A DNA stretch of 64,000 bases from contig NC_016109.1 of assembly GCF_000269985.1 (NCBI RefSeq), forward strand, positions 4,836,001 through 4,900,000. The letters run 5' to 3'. A model generated the notes under the pieces. It was not told the DNA's origin and did no database searches. It was given only the letters and a program-made list of their open reading frames with translations. The stretch comes from Kitasatospora setae KM-6054. GTDB taxonomy: Bacteria; Actinomycetota; Actinomycetes; Streptomycetales; Streptomycetaceae. This document shows, in pieces, positions 34,346 through 43,712 of this stretch (position 1 is the first letter of the stretch; each line of letters opens with the position of its first letter). The position numbers were made by a program, and so were the translations under genes.

Positions 34346-35812
34346 TCAGAGGGCGTCGAGCTGGTCGAGGAACCACTGCTGGGGCGGGAGGGCGGTGGCC
34401 GCGGCGGCGAGGCGCTTGGTGCGGTCGGCGCGTTCGGCCGGGGGCATGGCGAGCGCCTCGGCGAGGGCGTCGGCGGTGGCGATCACGTCGTACGGGTTGA
34501 CGGTGATCGCGTCGTCGGCGAGTTCGGCGTGGGCGCCGGCCTCGCGGGACAGCACGAGGGCGCAGCCCCGGTCGGAGACGACGGGGACCTCCTTGGCGAC
34601 CAGGTTCATGCCGTCGCGGATCGGGTTGACCAGGGCGACGTCGGCGAGCCGGTACGCGGCGAGCGAGCGCGGGAAGTCGTCGTCGACGTGCAGGATGAGC
34701 GGCTGCCAGTCGCCGGTGCCGAACTCGGCGTTGATCTCCTCGGCGAGCCGCCGCACCTCGGCGGTGTAGTCGCGGTACTCGGCGAGGTCGGTGCGCGAGG
34801 GGTAGGCGAAGGCGATGTGGACGACGTTGCCGACCCACTCGGGGCGGGTGCGCAGCAGGTGCCGGTAGGCGAGCAGGCCGCGGACGATGTTCTTGCTGAG
34901 CTCGGTGCGGTCGACCCGGACGATGGTGCGGCGGTCGCCGACGGCCGCGCGCAGGGTGGCGAGCCGCTCGTCGACGTCGGGGCGGTGGGCGCGTTCGCGC
35001 AGGAAGTCGGCGTCCGCGCCGAGGCCGTGCACGCCGAGCCGGGTGGTGCGGCCGCCGTGGGTGACGGTGAGCGCGGCGCGGTCGACCTCGGCGCCGAGGA
35101 CGGCCTCGCAGCAGTCGGCGAAGGCGAGCGCCCAGCGGCGGGTCAGGAAGGCGGCCCGGTCGGCGCCGAGGATGCCCTCCAGGACGGCGGCGGCGACGTC
35201 GTCGGGCAGCAGCCGGTAGTAGTCCGGCGGGGCCCAGGGGGTGTGCGAGAAGTGGCCGATCCGCAGGTCCGGGCGGAGCGCGCGGAGCAGCGCGGGGGCC
35301 AGCGACAGGTGGTAGTCCTGGATCAGCACGGCCGCGCCGGGGGCGGCCTCGGCGGCCAGCGCCTCGGCGAAGGCGGCGTTGTACGCCCGGTAGGCGGCCC
35401 ACTCGGTGCGGAAGGCGGCGTCGAAGGCCGGCTGCACGGGCGTCTGGTACAGCAGGTGGTGGACGAACCACAGGGTGGAGTTGGCGACGCCGTTGTAGGC
35501 GCGGGCGAAGGTCTCCGGATCGATGTCCAGCATCCGGACGGCCTGTCCGCCGACGTCGTGCCCGGCCAGGTCGAGCCGGCCGTCGGGGGCCTGCCGGGCG
35601 GCGGTGCGGTCGGCGTCGGAGAGCGCGGCGCAGACCCACACCGCGTTCGGGTCGTCGATCGCGGACAGCCCGGAGACCAGGCCGCCGCCGCCTCTGCGGA
35701 GGGTCAGTGAGCCGTCGTCCTCCGTGCGGAAGGACACCGGGCCGCGGTTGGAGGCCACCAGGATCGGGGCGGCTCCGGACTGCTGGGGGTGTTCGGACAC
35801 GTGATCGGCCAT
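34346..35812 (-). CDS. otsA: Trehalose-6-phosphate synthase
   Basis: 488-aa GT20 glycosyltransferase joining UDP- or GDP-glucose to glucose-6-phosphate. N-terminal ILVASNRGPVSF, LIQDYHLSLAPALL, HTPWAPPDYYRLLP, RVDRTELSKNIVRGL and VNPIRDGMNLVAKE are all family motifs. ATG at 35812 lacks a strong ribosome site. Downstream of gpgS on the same strand, 78 nt away. Confidence 0.95.
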   Translation of the reverse strand: MADHVSEHPQQSGAAPILVASNRGPVSFRTEDDGSLTLRRGGGGLVSGLSAIDDPNAVWVCAALSDADRTAARQAPDGRLDLAGHDVGGQAVRMLDIDPETFARAYNGVANSTLWFVHHLLYQTPVQPAFDAAFRTEWAAYRAYNAAFAEALAAEAAPGAAVLIQDYHLSLAPALLRALRPDLRIGHFSHTPWAPPDYYRLLPDDVAAAVLEGILGADRAAFLTRRWALAFADCCEAVLGAEVDRAALTVTHGGRTTRLGVHGLGADADFLRERAHRPDVDERLATLRAAVGDRRTIVRVDRTELSKNIVRGLLAYRHLLRTRPEWVGNVVHIAFAYPSRTDLAEYRDYTAEVRRLAEEINAEFGTGDWQPLILHVDDDFPRSLAAYRLADVALVNPIRDGMNLVAKEVPVVSDRGCALVLSREAGAHAELADDAITVNPYDVIATADALAEALAMPPAERADRTKRLAAAATALPPQQWFLDQLDAL

Positions 35813-35890
35813 ACAGCCAACCTTGCCGTGCGATCAGCCGACCAAACCACTCGGCGCGGCCGGGGGCGGGTGAACACCGGGGGCGGCCGC

Positions 35891-36889
35891 TCAGCGGTCG
35901 CGGTACTCGGGGACGGTGGCCATCGGGGGCCGTTCGGTGGCCGGGACGGGGTGGGTGCGGGGGGTGAAGCCGTCGGCGGTGCGGGTGTACTGGGTGAGCA
36001 GCGGGCGGACCAGGTCCGGGTCGGCCTTGAGCCGGTGGGCGCGGTCCAGCCGCTCCAGGGCGGTGCGGTAGATGGTGGCGGCCATCCGGCCGAGGGCCTG
36101 GCCGTCCTGGTGGCGGTGGTGCCGGACGCCGACGTCGACCTGGGCCAGCGCGTCCAGGCCGGCCAGTTCGAGGGCGTCGACCAGCAGGCCGAGCTCGACG
36201 CCGTAGCCGGTCGGGAAGGGCAGCCGCTCCAGCAGGGCGCGGCGGGCCGCGTACTCGCCGCCGAGCGGCTGGACGAAGCCGGCCAGCTGCGGCCAGTGCA
36301 GGTTGAGCAGCGGGCGGGCGACGAGCTCGGTGACCCGGCCGCCGCCGGCCGGGACGACGGCGCCGTCGGCCTCGAAGGGGCGGTCGTACATGGCCTTGAC
36401 CAGGTGCAGGGCCGGGTCGGTGAGCAGCGGGCCGACGATGCCGGAGACGAAGGCCGGGTCGAACTCGCGCAGGTCGGCGTCGACGAAGCAGACGATCGCG
36501 CCGCTGGTGGCGAGCAGCGAGCGCCACAGCACCTCGCCCTTGCCGGGGGCGGCGGGCAGCCGGGGCAGGAGCGCGTCGCGGTGCACCACCCGGGCGCCGG
36601 CGGCGGCCGCGACGGCCGCGGTGGCGTCCCGCGAGCCGGAGTCGACCACCACCAGCTCGTCCACCAGCGGGACGCGTTCGACCAGCTCGGTGCGGATCGC
36701 GGCGACGATCTCGCCGACGGTGGACTCCTCGTCCAGCGCGGGCAGCACCACGCTGACCGTGCCGGCCGGGCCGGCCGCCCGCTTGGCGGCGAGCAGCAGG
36801 TCGAGCGGGCGGTCGGCGGCCGTCCACGAGCGGCGGCGCAGCCAGTCGGCCACCTCCGGCAGTACCCCGGGCTCTGGCTGCTCCGGCAA
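35891..36889 (-). CDS. gpgS: Glucosyl-3-phosphoglycerate synthase
   Basis: 332-aa GT81-type retaining glycosyltransferase adding glucose to 3-phosphoglycerate. VSVVLPALDEESTVGEIV, DELVVVDSGSRDAT, APGKGEVLWRSL, IVCFVDADLREF (metal-binding DxD) and GYGVELGLLVDAL match GpgS. TTG start at 36889 with AGGGA 7 nt upstream. No GpgP phosphatase gene is adjacent. It likely forms glucosylglycerate, a compatible solute, beside the trehalose genes. Confidence 0.85.
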   Translation of the reverse strand: MPEQPEPGVLPEVADWLRRRSWTAADRPLDLLLAAKRAAGPAGTVSVVLPALDEESTVGEIVAAIRTELVERVPLVDELVVVDSGSRDATAAVAAAAGARVVHRDALLPRLPAAPGKGEVLWRSLLATSGAIVCFVDADLREFDPAFVSGIVGPLLTDPALHLVKAMYDRPFEADGAVVPAGGGRVTELVARPLLNLHWPQLAGFVQPLGGEYAARRALLERLPFPTGYGVELGLLVDALELAGLDALAQVDVGVRHHRHQDGQALGRMAATIYRTALERLDRAHRLKADPDLVRPLLTQYTRTADGFTPRTHPVPATERPPMATVPEYRDR

Positions 36890-36971
36890 GTCTCGCTCCC
36901 TGTCTCGGTTCGTCTCGGTTGTCGGACGAGGGGGGTGGGTCTGCCCCGCCTTCGGATACAGTCTTCTTATT

Positions 36972-37004
36972 GCGACCGAGCCTTCGCACGCGGGGGTCGG
37001 TCGC
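36972..37004. other. Inverted repeat between gpgS and the thrC leader
   Basis: GCGACCGA (36972-36979) and TCGGTCGC (36997-37004), a hairpin just ahead of the riboswitch in the gap between divergent gpgS and thrC. It could be an operator or leader stem. Confidence 0.4.
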
Positions 37005-37028
37005 AGCGTACGACCACAACTTCACAGA

Positions 37029-37154
37029 GCTCATCCAGAGGGACTGAGGGAACGGCCCGTTGAAGTCCCGGCAACCCTCCCGCACGGCCAGCAGGCCCGG
37101 CGGGACAGGTGCCAATTCCGTCCCGGACGCGACCGCGCTCCGGGGAAGATGAGG
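37029..37154 (+). promoter_or_regulatory. SAM-I (S-box) riboswitch in the thrC leader
   Basis: The conserved core is all present in order: P1 5' arm CTCATC (37030-37035), kink-turn CAGAGGGACTGAGGGA, GGCCCGTTGAAG, CCCGGCAACC, P3 arms CTCCCGC/GCGGGA, GGTGCCAATTCC (about 37109-37120), P4 arms CCCGGA/TCCGGG, and P1 3' arm GATGAG (37148-37153). The 3' arm runs straight into the thrC ribosome region, and only 19 nt separate it from the ATG with no terminator hairpin, so control at translation is likely. Confidence 0.92.
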
Positions 37155-37172
37155 AGAAAGGGCCTCGCCACC

Positions 37173-38453
37173 ATGGCTGTTGACACCGCCGCATCCACCA
37201 CCGTCGACCTCGGTCCCGCGACCGCGCTGTCCTGTCGCGAGTGCGGTACCCGCTTCCCGCTCGGTCCGAGCTTCGCCTGTCTGGAGTGTTTCGGCCCGCT
37301 GGAGATCGCCTACGACTACGCGGGCTACGACGCCGAGGAGCTGCGCAAGCGGATCGAGGCCGGCCCGGCGTCGATCTGGCGCTACGCCCCGCTGCTGCCC
37401 GTCCCCGCCGACGTGGCCGGCAAGCCGAACCTGAACCCGGGCTGGACCCCGCTGGTCAAGGCCGACAACCTGGGCCGCGAGCTGGGCTTCACCGGCCAGC
37501 TGTACGTCAAGGACGACTCGGGCAACCCGACCCACTCCTTCAAGGACCGGGTGGTGGCCTGCGCGATCGAGGCCGCCCGCGCCTTCGACTTCACCACGCT
37601 CTCCTGCTCCTCCACCGGCAACCTGGCCGGCGCGGTGGGCGCCGCGGCCGCCCGGGCCGGCTTCAAGTCCTGCGTGTTCATCCCGCACGACCTGGAGCAG
37701 GGCAAGGTCGTGATGGCCGGCGTGTACGGCGGCGAGCTGGTCGGCATCGACGGCAACTACGACGACGTGAACCGCTTCTGCTCCGAGCTGATCGGCGACC
37801 CGGCCGGCGAGGGCTGGGGCTTCGTGAACGTCAACCTGCGCCCGTACTACGGCGAGGGCTCGAAGACCCTGGCGTTCGAGATCTGCGAGCAGCTCGGCTG
37901 GCGGCTGCCCGACCAGATCGTCATCCCGATCGCCTCCGGCTCCCAGCTCACCAAGATCGACAAGGGCCTGCAGGAGCTGATCAAGCTCGGCCTGGTCGAG
38001 GACAAGCCGTACAAGATCTTCGGCGCCCAGGCCGAGGGCTGCTCCCCGGTCTCCGCCGCCTTCAAGGCCGGCCGCGACGTGATCAAGCCGGTCAAGCCGG
38101 ACACCATCGCCAAGTCGCTGGCGATCGGCAACCCGGCCGACGGCCCGTACGTGCTGGACATCGCCCGCCGCACCGGCGGCGCCGTCGAGGACGTCACCGA
38201 CGCCGAGGTGGTCGAGGCGATCAAGCTGCTCGCCCGCACCGAGGGCGTCTTCGCCGAGACCGCGGGCGGCGTGACCGTCGGCGTGCTGAAGAAGCTGGTC
38301 GAGACGGGCCAGCTGGACCCGTCCAAGGAGACCGTCGCGATCAACACCGGCGACGGCCTGAAGACCCTCGACGCGGTCGCCGACGCCGGCATGACCGCCG
38401 TGATCCGCCCGACGCTGGAGTCCTTCCGCGCCGCCGGCCTCGCCACCGCCTGA
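37173..38453 (+). CDS. thrC: Threonine synthase
   Basis: 426-aa PLP enzyme converting O-phosphohomoserine to threonine. A rubredoxin-like CRECG...CLEC segment lies at the N-terminus, the PLP lysine is in GNPTHSFKDRVV, and SCSSTGNLAGAVGAAAARAG forms the phosphate-binding loop. C-terminal GVFAETAGGVTVGVLKKL fits the family. ATG at 37173 with GAGGAGAAAGG upstream. A SAM-I riboswitch precedes it. The moaD/thiS-like gene follows after 33 nt. Confidence 0.95.
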   Translation: MAVDTAASTTVDLGPATALSCRECGTRFPLGPSFACLECFGPLEIAYDYAGYDAEELRKRIEAGPASIWRYAPLLPVPADVAGKPNLNPGWTPLVKADNLGRELGFTGQLYVKDDSGNPTHSFKDRVVACAIEAARAFDFTTLSCSSTGNLAGAVGAAAARAGFKSCVFIPHDLEQGKVVMAGVYGGELVGIDGNYDDVNRFCSELIGDPAGEGWGFVNVNLRPYYGEGSKTLAFEICEQLGWRLPDQIVIPIASGSQLTKIDKGLQELIKLGLVEDKPYKIFGAQAEGCSPVSAAFKAGRDVIKPVKPDTIAKSLAIGNPADGPYVLDIARRTGGAVEDVTDAEVVEAIKLLARTEGVFAETAGGVTVGVLKKLVETGQLDPSKETVAINTGDGLKTLDAVADAGMTAVIRPTLESFRAAGLATA

Positions 38454-38486
38454 CCCCCCCCCACGCCCCAGCCCGAGGAGCAGCCC

Positions 38487-38765
38487 ATGAGCGCCACCGT
38501 CCGCATCCCGACCATCCTGCGCACCTACACCGGCGGTGCCGCCGAGGTGACCGCCGAGGGCGCCACCCTGTCCGCCGTGATCGCCGACCTGGAGGCGAAC
38601 CACGCCGGCATCGCGGCCCGCCTGCTGGACGACACCGGCAAGCTGCGCCGCTTCGTCAACGTGTACGTGAACGACGACGACGTGCGCTTCGCCGAGGGCC
38701 TGGAGACCGAGATCAAGGACGGCGCCTCGGTGTCGATCATTCCGGCGGTGGCCGGCGGCTGCTGA
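38487..38765 (+). CDS. MoaD/ThiS-family sulfur carrier protein (CysO-like)
   Basis: 92-aa ubiquitin-like protein: IPTILRTYTGG, LEANHAGIAARLLDD, RRFVNVYVNDDDVRF and SVSIIPAVAGGC. Family members end in Gly-Gly, activated to a thiocarboxylate that donates sulfur; this one carries an extra cysteine after GG, so it may need trimming first. Relatives beside thrC or cysM serve cysteine biosynthesis. AGGAG ribosome site. Probably co-transcribed with thrC. ThiS or MoaD proper would sit with thi or moa genes, which are absent here. Confidence 0.85.
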   Translation: MSATVRIPTILRTYTGGAAEVTAEGATLSAVIADLEANHAGIAARLLDDTGKLRRFVNVYVNDDDVRFAEGLETEIKDGASVSIIPAVAGGC

Positions 38766-38783
38766 CCGCCCCGCGTCGCCGTC

Positions 38784-38826
38784 GCCGCCGCCCGGTCCGG
38801 AATTCGATTTCCGGACCGGGCGGCGG
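38784..38826 (+). terminator. Strong terminator after the sulfur-carrier gene
   Basis: 12-bp perfect stem (38789-38800 with 38809-38820), extended by about five pairs past a one-base bulge, loop ATTCGATT, followed by TTTC. Confidence 0.85.
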
Positions 38827-39416
38827 TTTCGTGCGTACCGGGGCCATTCCGGCGCCCGGGCTGCCCGCCATTCGGGCGCCGCGGTTGCCGCCGCGTTTAC
38901 CTGCGGTTTTTCGCCGGGCAGCCCGCCGGAATTCCTCCGGAGCGGAAGGAGTAGAGTGCCGGACGAGGCCGTTCCCCGCTTCCGCCCGGTTCAATCATCG
39001 TTTTCCGCCGCATGCCCCGCCGGTGCGGGCCCCGCTCGCCCCGAGTGCGTTCCGCGCCCGTTCCACGCCGGTTCCGCGTCGGGCCCGTGTCGGTTCCGCC
39101 CGCCGGGCGGTCGGCGGGCGGTCGGCGGTCCGTTCTGTCAGGCCGCCGTCAGAATTGTTCCGGCGTTTTGCGGCAGAGCGTCCGTTATGCCCCATGGCAA
39201 TTGTCGATGAATGTTCCTTTCGCCCCGTCATATCCCCTGCCAGGTCCGGGCATTCCCCGGAAATTGGGCCTGTTGCAGAGGGCGCATATCCGGATACATT
39301 CAGCCGCGACAGAGGCTGCGCCGTACGGGGGGGAGTCCCCAGGCCGGCCTTCCAGACCTCCGGGTCCGCGTCCCGCGGATCTCTGAAGGGCCAGCACAGC
39401 ACAAGGGGAGTTTGCA
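38827..39416 (+). promoter_or_regulatory. Promoter and long leader region of the cold-shock gene
   Basis: A 590-nt gene-free stretch, less GC-rich than the surroundings. A weak TTGCAG, 16 nt, TACATT pair at 39273-39300 could start a leader of about 110 nt; long leaders are usual for cold-shock mRNAs. Its frames have poor third-position GC and no convincing starts, so I call no gene here. Confidence 0.35.
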
Positions 39417-39623
39417 ATGGCTCAGGGCACCGTCAAGTGGTTCAACGCCGAGAAGGGCTACGGCTTCATCGCGGTCGACGGTGGAGCGGACGTGTTCGTC
39501 CACTACAGCGCGATCCAGATGGACGGATACCGCACCCTGGAAGAGGGTCAGCGGGTCGAGTTCGAGATCTCGCAGGGTCAGAAGGGCCCGCAGGCCGACA
39601 TGGTCCGGGCCGCCGGCGCCTGA
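39417..39623 (+). CDS. Cold-shock protein, CspA family
   Basis: 68-aa single cold-shock domain: GTVKWFNAEKGYGFI (RNP1) and DVFVHYSAI (RNP2) are intact. It binds single-stranded RNA/DNA and melts mRNA structure in the cold. ATG with AAGGGGAG upstream. It lies just before groEL, the same neighbourhood as in S. coelicolor as I recall. Confidence 0.95.
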   Translation: MAQGTVKWFNAEKGYGFIAVDGGADVFVHYSAIQMDGYRTLEEGQRVEFEISQGQKGPQADMVRAAGA

Positions 39624-39652
39624 CGGCCCGGTAGACCGCACGCACCGAACCG

Positions 39653-39691
39653 CGGGCCCGTCCCGACGCCACGGCGTCCGGGGCGGGCCCG
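39653..39691 (+). terminator. Imperfect hairpin after the cold-shock gene
   Basis: About 17 pairs with one bulge (39653-39670 with 39673-39691) 29 nt past the stop codon. Confidence 0.55.
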
Positions 39692-39708
39692 TCGGCCTGC
39701 CCGGGCCC

Positions 39709-39800
39709 GCGCGGCGGCCCGGGAGCGGCCCGCGCGGCGGTCCGGGAGCGGCCCGGTGCCGGCTCGCTGTCGGCCCGGGAGCGGCCCGCGGCCGGTGCGT
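39709..39800. repeat. Degenerate 23-bp repeats between csp and groEL
   Basis: Three related copies built around GCGGCCCGGGAGCGGCCC, two of them 23 bp apart. GC-only low complexity in the 39624-40010 gap; no gene seen. Confidence 0.6.
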
Positions 39801-39827
39801 CCGGGCGGCCCGGCGGGGCCCAATGGG

Positions 39828-39854
39828 CTTGCACTCGACACCCGAGAGTGCTAA
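39828..39854. promoter_or_regulatory. CIRCE element 1 (HrcA operator)
   Basis: CTTGCACTC-N9-GAGTGCTAA: right half perfect, left half 7 of 9 to the CIRCE consensus TTAGCACTC-N9-GAGTGCTAA. Expected to bind the HrcA repressor. Confidence 0.85.
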
Positions 39855-39863
39855 TCATTGGCG

Positions 39864-39890
39864 TTAGCACTCACCGTGTGAGAGTGACAA
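39864..39890. promoter_or_regulatory. CIRCE element 2 (HrcA operator)
   Basis: TTAGCACTC-N9-GAGTGACAA: left half perfect, right half 7 of 9. It begins 9 nt after CIRCE 1, so the two perfect halves face each other. Confidence 0.85.
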
Positions 39891-40010
39891 ACGGACCGGG
39901 CCGGTGAGGCCCCGGAAGCGGTAGGGGAAGGGACCCCCGCTCTCCTGGGCCGTCCGTCGCGGGCACCCCTTGGTCCGAGCAGTCGACCGTGTCCCGGAGG
40001 ACCACTTCTG

Positions 40011-41633
<1,623 letters not shown>

Positions 41634-41665
41634 TCCGGCCCACCGGCTCGGATCGGTCAGTCTCA

Positions 41666-41707
41666 CGCCGTGAGGGCGGCCTCCTTCGGGAGGCCGCCCT
41701 CACGGCG
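41666..41707 (+). terminator. UUCG-loop terminator after groEL
   Basis: Perfect 19-bp stem (41666-41684 with 41689-41707) with a C(TTCG)G tetraloop, followed by TTCTC. Confidence 0.9.
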
Positions 41708-41820
41708 TTCTCGCCCGGGTCACCCCTTCGTGGGACGCTGGGGCCATGGACGGTTTCGGTGGCTCCGGGTCCGACTACCTTGAGCACGAGCGACGGCAAG
41801 AGGAAGAGGGGAGTTCCGAG

Positions 41821-42396
41821 ATGGCGGTCATGGCGGTCGAGTCGGACCAGCAGTGGTCCTACCTGCTGGACACCTGGCGGGAGCTGGACGCCCCCGAGGG
41901 CTGGCGCACCGAGATCGAGGGAGGCCGGATCCAGTTGGTGCCACCGCCGAACATGGATCACAACGTGATCGCCGTGTTGATCAGCCGCGCGCTCACCAGG
42001 CGCCTGCCGGACGACCTGGGGGTGTTCCAGACCGCGGGAGTGCAGATCGCCCGGATGGAGAAGCTGTACATCCCGGACCTGCTCGTGGCGGGGATGACGG
42101 GCTTGCCGAAGGAAGGGCCGCTGGACGCGGCAGAGGCCCTGCTGGCCGTCGAGATCACCTCGCGCAGCACGGCTCGGCTGGACCGGACGAAGAAGCTCTG
42201 GGGCTACGCGCACGCGCCCGTCCCGCTCTACCTGCTGGTCGACCGGTTCGACGAGCCCGGGCCGACGGTGACGCTCTACTCCGAGCCCTCGGACGGGGCG
42301 TACGGGCAGAGCGTGCGGGTGCCGTTCGGGAAGCCGGTCGAGCTGCCGGCGCCGTTCGACTGCGTGCTGGAGACGGCCGACTTCCCCCTGCCCTAG
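41821..42396 (+). CDS. Uma2-family putative nuclease
   Basis: 191-aa PD-(D/E)xK-type protein of the Uma2/DUF820 family. The core shows GWRTEIEGGRIQLVP, YIPDLLVAG (catalytic Asp) and LLAVEITSRSTARLDRTKK (Glu and Lys). Streptomyces carry many copies; their targets are unknown. ATG at 41821 has a GAGGGGAG site; the upstream ATG at 41746 lacks one. Confidence 0.85.
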   Translation: MAVMAVESDQQWSYLLDTWRELDAPEGWRTEIEGGRIQLVPPPNMDHNVIAVLISRALTRRLPDDLGVFQTAGVQIARMEKLYIPDLLVAGMTGLPKEGPLDAAEALLAVEITSRSTARLDRTKKLWGYAHAPVPLYLLVDRFDEPGPTVTLYSEPSDGAYGQSVRVPFGKPVELPAPFDCVLETADFPLP

Positions 42397-42406
42397 CGGA
42401 GTGCGG

Positions 42407-42412
42407 GACAAT
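42407..42412 (+). promoter_or_regulatory. -10 hexamer GACAAT, leaderless type
   Basis: GACAAT ends 6 nt before the ATG at 42419. Confidence 0.45.
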
Positions 42413-42418
42413 GGGCGG

Positions 42419-42778
42419 ATGGCCAGTTCCGACATCGAAGCCGCCCTGCACAACGCGCGGGCGCTGATCCTCGCCGACCTGACCGCCCGCGACGTCGCCG
42501 AGGCGGCGATCGTGTCGTTGCTGGAGGACGCCGTGACGCACCGGCGGTGGTGGCTGGAGCAGTGGCCGGCGGGGTGCGAGTTCGTGCTGGGGTTGATCGC
42601 GCAGGACGTGCAGGACGCGCTGCTGGAGTCGTACGGGCGGTGGCCGCTGTGCACGGCGTGCGCGGAGGAGGAGGACGATCCGCACGCGCTGGGGGTGGAG
42701 CCGGAGTTGGGGGCGGACCCGCACTGGGTGTGCGGGAAGCGCGGTGTGGCGGTGGCGCCGGTCGGGGGGTTGGCGTGA
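42419..42778 (+). CDS. Hypothetical protein coupled to a DUF4031 gene
   Basis: 119-aa protein I do not recognise. The N-terminal half is helical (ALHNARALILADLTARDVAE), followed by a Trp-rich stretch and a CTAC...WVC cysteine cluster that may bind metal. Its stop overlaps the start of the broken DUF4031 gene (GTGA), so the two formed one unit. Confidence 0.65.
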   Translation: MASSDIEAALHNARALILADLTARDVAEAAIVSLLEDAVTHRRWWLEQWPAGCEFVLGLIAQDVQDALLESYGRWPLCTACAEEEDDPHALGVEPELGADPHWVCGKRGVAVAPVGGLA

Positions 42779-43067
42779 TCCTGGTCGACCCGCCGGACTG
42801 GCCCGGGCACGGCAGGTGGTGGTCGCACCTGGTCAGTGACGTCTCACTGGACGAACTGCACGCCTTCGCCGCCGAGTTGGGCGCCCCGGCGAAGGGCTTC
42901 GAGCGGGACCGCCCCCAGCCCCGAGGGGGCTGGGAGGTGCCCCCTTCGACATCCCGGCGGCCTGGTACGAACGGGCGGTGGCGCTGGGCGCGGTGCCGGT
43001 GGGCAGCAAGGAGCTGGTGGCCCGGCTGACGGCGGCCGGGCTGCGGGTGCGGAAGGCGCGGGGTTAG
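42775..43067 (+). pseudogene. DUF4031 gene frameshifted by a 32-bp palindromic insertion
   Basis: GTG at 42775 opens ILVDPPDWPGHGRWWSHLVSD, the typical DUF4031 start, and reads well to GFERDR. There 32 nt (about 42913-42944) intervene, shifting the frame; after them the phase gives FDIPAAWYERAVALGAV and VGSKELVARLTAAGLRVRK, the expected C-terminal half. Removing the 32 nt restores exactly 86 codons up to TAG 43065-43067. So the gene is intact apart from the insertion. A programmed frameshift seems unlikely. Confidence 0.85.
42913..42944. repeat. Short palindromic insertion element inside the DUF4031 gene
   Basis: About 32 nt. CCCAGCCCC, GA, GGGGGCTGGG form a stem-loop, followed by AGGTGCCCC. 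From memory, very similar AGCCCC...GGGGCTGGGAGGTGCCCC palindromes are scattered through Streptomyces genomes, so this looks like a REP-like mobile unit. I saw no second copy in this window. Confidence 0.7.
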
Positions 43068-43705
43068 GCTCCCGCGGGGGCCTCCAGGGCGGCGAGTTCG
43101 GCGTGCATGTTGGCGCGGGCCCGGGCGTCGTAGCGGGCGTGGGCCTCGGGGGTGCGGTAGAGCGCGGGCAGGGTGAGGAGTTGCCGGAGGATCGCGGCGC
43201 GGCCCTCGCGGAAGGCGTCCGGGGGGACGAAGGAGTACTCGTCGCGGATCGCGGCGGTGTAGGCGGCGTACGCCTCGGGCGGGCCGCCGAGGACGGCGAG
43301 GTCGGCGTCGCAGAGCACTTCGCCGTCGCGGTCGCCGGGGGCGGGGTGGTGGGTGGTGGTGAGTCGGACCAGGCGGTCGACCTCGTGGACCAGCGGTTCG
43401 GGCAGGCCGGCCTCGCGCAGGGCGCGGCAGGCCAGGGCGGCGCTGCGCTCCTCGTTCTCGGAGCGGTCGGGCCGGTAGACGGCGTCGTGGAACCAGGCGG
43501 CGAGCCGGACGGCGTCGGGGTCGTCGGCGTGGGCGGCGAGTTCGTCGATCCGGTCGAGGACGTCTTCCAGGTGGGCGGTGGTGTGGTAGCGGCGCTGCGG
43601 CTCGGCCCAGCGGGCGAGCAGGTCGCGGGCGTAGGGCTCGGGGTCGGCGGTGGCGCCGCAGCGGGTGAGCAGGTCGTGCCAGCGAGCGGACAGCGATGCG
43701 GTCAT
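43064..43705 (-). CDS. HD-domain metal-dependent phosphohydrolase-like protein
   Basis: 213-aa protein of the predicted HD superfamily: RYHTTAHLEDVLDRIDEL, VRLAAWFHDAVY (HD motif), LVRLTTTHHP and LCDADLAVLGG hold the metal ligands. Nucleotide-like substrate unknown. ATG at 43705 lies 7 nt after CAGAAT; the ATG 9 nt upstream overlaps that hexamer. Its stop overlaps the end of the convergent DUF4031 gene (TTAG). Confidence 0.85.
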   Translation of the reverse strand: MTASLSARWHDLLTRCGATADPEPYARDLLARWAEPQRRYHTTAHLEDVLDRIDELAAHADDPDAVRLAAWFHDAVYRPDRSENEERSAALACRALREAGLPEPLVHEVDRLVRLTTTHHPAPGDRDGEVLCDADLAVLGGPPEAYAAYTAAIRDEYSFVPPDAFREGRAAILRQLLTLPALYRTPEAHARYDARARANMHAELAALEAPAGA

Positions 43706-43712
43706 GGCGCTC

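Noticed and set aside
33987..38603. 1,538-codon open frame on the minus strand
   Set aside because: Mostly overlaps otsA, gpgS and antisense thrC in the wrong frame; low-complexity translation with no domain.
38956..39210. 84-codon frame before the cold-shock gene with a nearby AAGGAG
   Set aside because: Third positions are not GC-biased, spacing to the ribosome site is too short, and no family features appear; better read as leader region.
42775..43067. Programmed frameshift in the DUF4031 gene
   Set aside because: The frame change needs skipping of 32 nt of palindromic sequence, not a slippery site; insertion is the simpler explanation.
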